From NCBI GenBank assembly GCA_030737835.1, contig CM060851.1:1116001-1180000 (forward strand): DNA of 64,000 bases, in the 5' to 3' direction. Shown here piece by piece: positions 61,310 to 64,000 of the stretch. Origin of the DNA: Acorus gramineus (lineage: Eukaryota > Streptophyta > Magnoliopsida > Acorales > Acoraceae). Position 1 is the stretch's first letter. Each line of letters opens with the position of its first letter. Position numbers and translations under genes: made by a program. The notes below the pieces were generated by a model. It worked only from the letters and a program-made list of their open reading frames with translations. It was not told the DNA's origin and ran no database searches.

Positions 61310-63751
61310 ATGGCCTCCCTATCCCCACCACCCCTCCCCGTCGACCACCACCTCCGCCACCGCCTCCTCCTCTCCAAACTCCTCTCTTTCCCCACCACCC
61401 CCCTCTTCAACCGCTTCATCACCTACTTCTCGAGATCGCGCGACGCGAATCACGAGGCGGCGGTCCTCGCGTACGCGAAGATGAGGCGCGACGGGGTCCA
61501 GATCGACCGGTTCAGTCTCCCGGCGCTCCTCCGATCGACGGGCAGGATCGAAGGGGGTGATGTGGTCGGGAGGGAGGTCCATGGATTGGTGGTGAAGATG
61601 GGGTTCGGGTCGGACCCGTTCGTGCAGACCGGGCTCGTCGGGTTCTACGGCGCGCGCGGTCGCGTTGGGGATGCTCGGCTTGTGTTTGATCGGATGTCGA
61701 ACAGGGACCTTGTCGCTTGGGGGGTCATGCTTGATTGGTAAAATCTGATCTCCACCGTTCATTTGGTGTTCCTTCTAGGAATTAAATTCTGTCTTCATAA
61801 AATCACATTCCAAAACCTCTCCCACACACGTTCCGTTTTTTAATGTTTTAAATGTTATCATTAACTAATGAGACGTAACAGTTTTTAAGGTTAAAACTCA
61901 TAGTTCAAATGAATATCTAATATTCTGATATCACAAATTCTTTCTCATATACCCATATAGTTCATTTCAAAGACTGACGTACACTCATGTTAGTCTCTTA
62001 TTGAAAACTGAAATGTAGTAATATATCAAGCCCTTCATTCCCATCTCCCTCTCATTTGCATTATGTCATTTGTGATTTTGTTGAGGGTATATCGGTCATT
62101 CTAACTGTCGAATTTTGATAGTTATTATCAGAGCGGCCATTACAAGGAGGTCCTCTCCCTCTACCAAGAGATGAGGAAGGGATCATCACCGGACCCCGAC
62201 CAGGTCATCCTGGTCACCGCCCTCTCGGCGTGCGCGCGCACCCGCGACCTGAAATTCGGAGAGCAAATCCACGCGTCCATTTCGCGTAGAAACCTCGCAA
62301 CGGACGGTCACCTCAACACGGCGCTGATCAACATGTACGCCTCTTGCGCTTCCATGGACACTGCCCGCCGCCTCTACGACCGCATGCCCCCTCCCAAGAA
62401 CCCCATCGCCTCGACTGCCATGGTCTCCGGCTACTCGAAGTCCGGCTCCATCTCCGCTGCCCGTTTGATCTTCGATCAGGCGGTCGACCGTGACCTCATC
62501 TCGTGGAGCGCGATGATCTCCGCATACGCTGAGAGCGACTGCCCCGACGAGGCTCTGAATCTCTTCAGTCAAATGCGCGCGTCGGGGGTGCAGCCCGACC
62601 GCGTCACCGTGCTGAGCGTCGTTTCCGCATGCGCGCGCATCGGCGTGCTCCAGCGGGCGAGGTGGATTGACGACTTCGCGCGCGCGCGCGGGTTCCGGGG
62701 GGACGTGGCGGTGGACAACGCGGTCGTCAACATGTATGCGAAGTGCGGGAGCGTGGAGGATGCTGTGCGGGTGTTCGAGGGGATGGGGCAGAGGAGGAAC
62801 GTGATTTCGTGGACGAGCGTGATCACGGGGCTCGCGATGCACGGGGAGGGGGCGCGCGCGTTGGGGATGTTCGATCGGATGGTCACGGAGGGGGTCACGC
62901 CTAACGAGGTGACGTTCGTGGGGGTGCTCTACGCGTGTGGGCATGCGGGGATGGTCGAGGAGGGGCGGAGGGTTTTTAAATCGATGGTCGAGGAGCACGG
63001 GATCGAGCCAAGGCAGGAGCATTACGGGTGCGTGGTGGATCTCCTTGGGCGGGCGAAGAGGCTCGATGAGGCGCATTGCCTCGTCGAGTCAATGCCATTC
63101 CGCCCGAGCGTCGTAGTGTGGGGGTCGCTCTTGGCGGCTTGTAGGGTCCACGGGGACGTCGAGCTAGGCGAGTTAGCCGCGACAAGGCTGCTCGAGCTTG
63201 ACCCGGACCATGATGGTGCGCACGTGCTGCTCTCGAACATATACGCAAAGCGGAGGCGGTGGGAGGACGTGAAGCGGATACGTGAGGCGATGAAAAGGAG
63301 GCGGATTTCGAAGGAGAGGGGGCGGAGTTGGGTGGAGTTGGGCGGGGAGGTGCACGAGTTCGGGGCGGGGGATGAGAGCCATCCGAGGTCGGGCGAGATT
63401 CGGGCGAAATTGGGGGAGATTGTGGGGGAATTGAGGCGGGTGGGGTACGAACCGGACGCGAAGAGCGCGTTGATTGACTTGGAGGAGGAGGAGGAGAGGC
63501 GGGAGGCGGTTTTGGGGCACGGGGAGAAGCTGGCGGTGGCGCTGGGGCTGATTGAGGTTGGGCGGAGGAGGAGCGGGGGTGGCGGCGGGGGGCGGTGCGT
63601 GCGCATTGTGAAGAATTTGAGGGTTTGTGAGGATTGTCATGTGTTCATGAAGTTGGTGTCTGGGGTTTATGGGGTGGAGGTTGTCTTGAGGGACAGGAGT
63701 AGGTTTCACCACTTCAGGGATGGTGTTTGTTCTTGTAATGATTTTTGGTGA
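61310..63751 (+). CDS. DYW-class pentatricopeptide repeat protein, probable organelle RNA-editing factor
   Basis: PLS-type PPR proteins with a DYW domain bind one or a few organelle transcripts and deaminate specific cytidines to uridine (family knowledge). Two exons, 61310-61737 and 62122-63751, give 2058 bp, or 685 aa. The N-terminus (Ser/Arg/Leu-rich) could target plastids or mitochondria. PPR units run from about residue 45 to 510, with typical blocks such as NMYAKCGSVEDAVRVFEGM and NEVTFVGVLYACGHAGMVEEG. The E/E+ region follows (DHDGAHVLLSNIYAKRRRWE). The DYW domain (about 590-685) retains HGE (about 608-610; HSE is usual), CEDCH (about 644-648) and CSC, ending NDFW instead of DYW. Overall it resembles Arabidopsis At4g14820. 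GC is extreme in both exons. The phase-2 intron is unusual in this mostly intronless family. Confidence 0.9.
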
Positions 63752-64000
63752 GGTTTTAAAAATAGTTTTTTTTTTTTTTACATGCATCAAATCCCAGTTG
63801 AAAGGGAAAATGATGGAATTTTGTGGCACTTTATTTATGGAATTTTTTTATTCATATATTAATTTGATAAGAATAAGACCCCATAAAACTTTGTATGAAA
63901 AAGGCACCTTGCCTGTTTTACATGTGTCTTTATTAGAAATCCTTCAATTTTCTTTATATGCCCATCTATTTTACAGACCACGTCCATTATTCAAAAGGAA
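63752..64000. other. 3' flank of the PPR gene
   Basis: AT-rich 3' UTR-like sequence with a T run at 63767-63779. No further gene before the window ends. Confidence 0.5.

Noticed and set aside
62186..63076. Long minus-strand frame (296 codons) opposite the PPR gene
   Set aside because: It is a shadow of the GC-rich PPR exon. Its composition (Arg/His/Pro-rich) is typical of an antisense frame.

Overview
This is nuclear DNA from a flowering plant. It carries plant housekeeping genes split by AT-rich introns with plant splice sites, dense small DNA transposons (MITEs), and a plastid-derived insert. A monocot is likely but not proven: exon GC is sharply bimodal, with the DYW-type PPR gene at 61.3-63.8 kb and the first exons at 13.7, 31.4 and 37.2 kb very GC-rich inside roughly 30 % GC surroundings. 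The species cannot be named from the sequence alone.

Layout. (1) 1-4.7 kb: intergenic, with MITEs and poly-G runs. (2) 4.7-10.6 kb, minus strand: a complete 10-exon TRM82/WDR4 gene, the WD40 subunit of tRNA m7G46 methyltransferase. Its introns hold a LINE relic and a gene-capturing DNA transposon that carries a piece of a UTP23-like rRNA-processing gene. (3) 10.6-13.7 kb: promoter region between divergent genes, with several MITEs. (4) 13.7-20.0 kb, plus strand: a complete 9-exon plastid folate/biopterin transporter (FBT1-like), with a hAT-like element in intron 4. (5) 20.0-31.3 kb: long intergenic stretch of MITE families and one orphan promoter-like island. (6) 31.4-31.9 kb, plus: an intronless DUF1677 gene between two related MITEs. 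(7) 31.9-37.2 kb: intergenic, with a plastid-DNA insert. (8) 37.2-39.0 kb, plus: a 3-exon single-pass membrane protein of unknown function. (9) 42.0-42.5 kb, minus: a small protein with a PNRC-type proline motif. (10) 45.7-58.9 kb, minus: a complete 26-exon PRP8, the core spliceosome protein. (11) 61.3-63.8 kb, plus: a DYW-class PPR RNA-editing factor close to At4g14820.

The genes are independent eukaryotic transcription units, not an operon. Several serve basal RNA metabolism: PRP8 in splicing, TRM82 in tRNA modification, and the PPR protein in organelle RNA editing. For every multi-exon gene I derived the exon chain by splice-site reading and checked that the summed length is a multiple of three and that each junction restores the family's conserved residues. 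Two of the 45 coding introns use a GC donor instead of GT.

The most interesting observation is the transposon in the TRM82 intron (7.2-8.0 kb). It has terminal repeats, an 8-9 bp target duplication, an internal UTP23 N-terminal fragment, and a 37-bp tandem array with a TATA box in each unit, oriented to read into that fragment.
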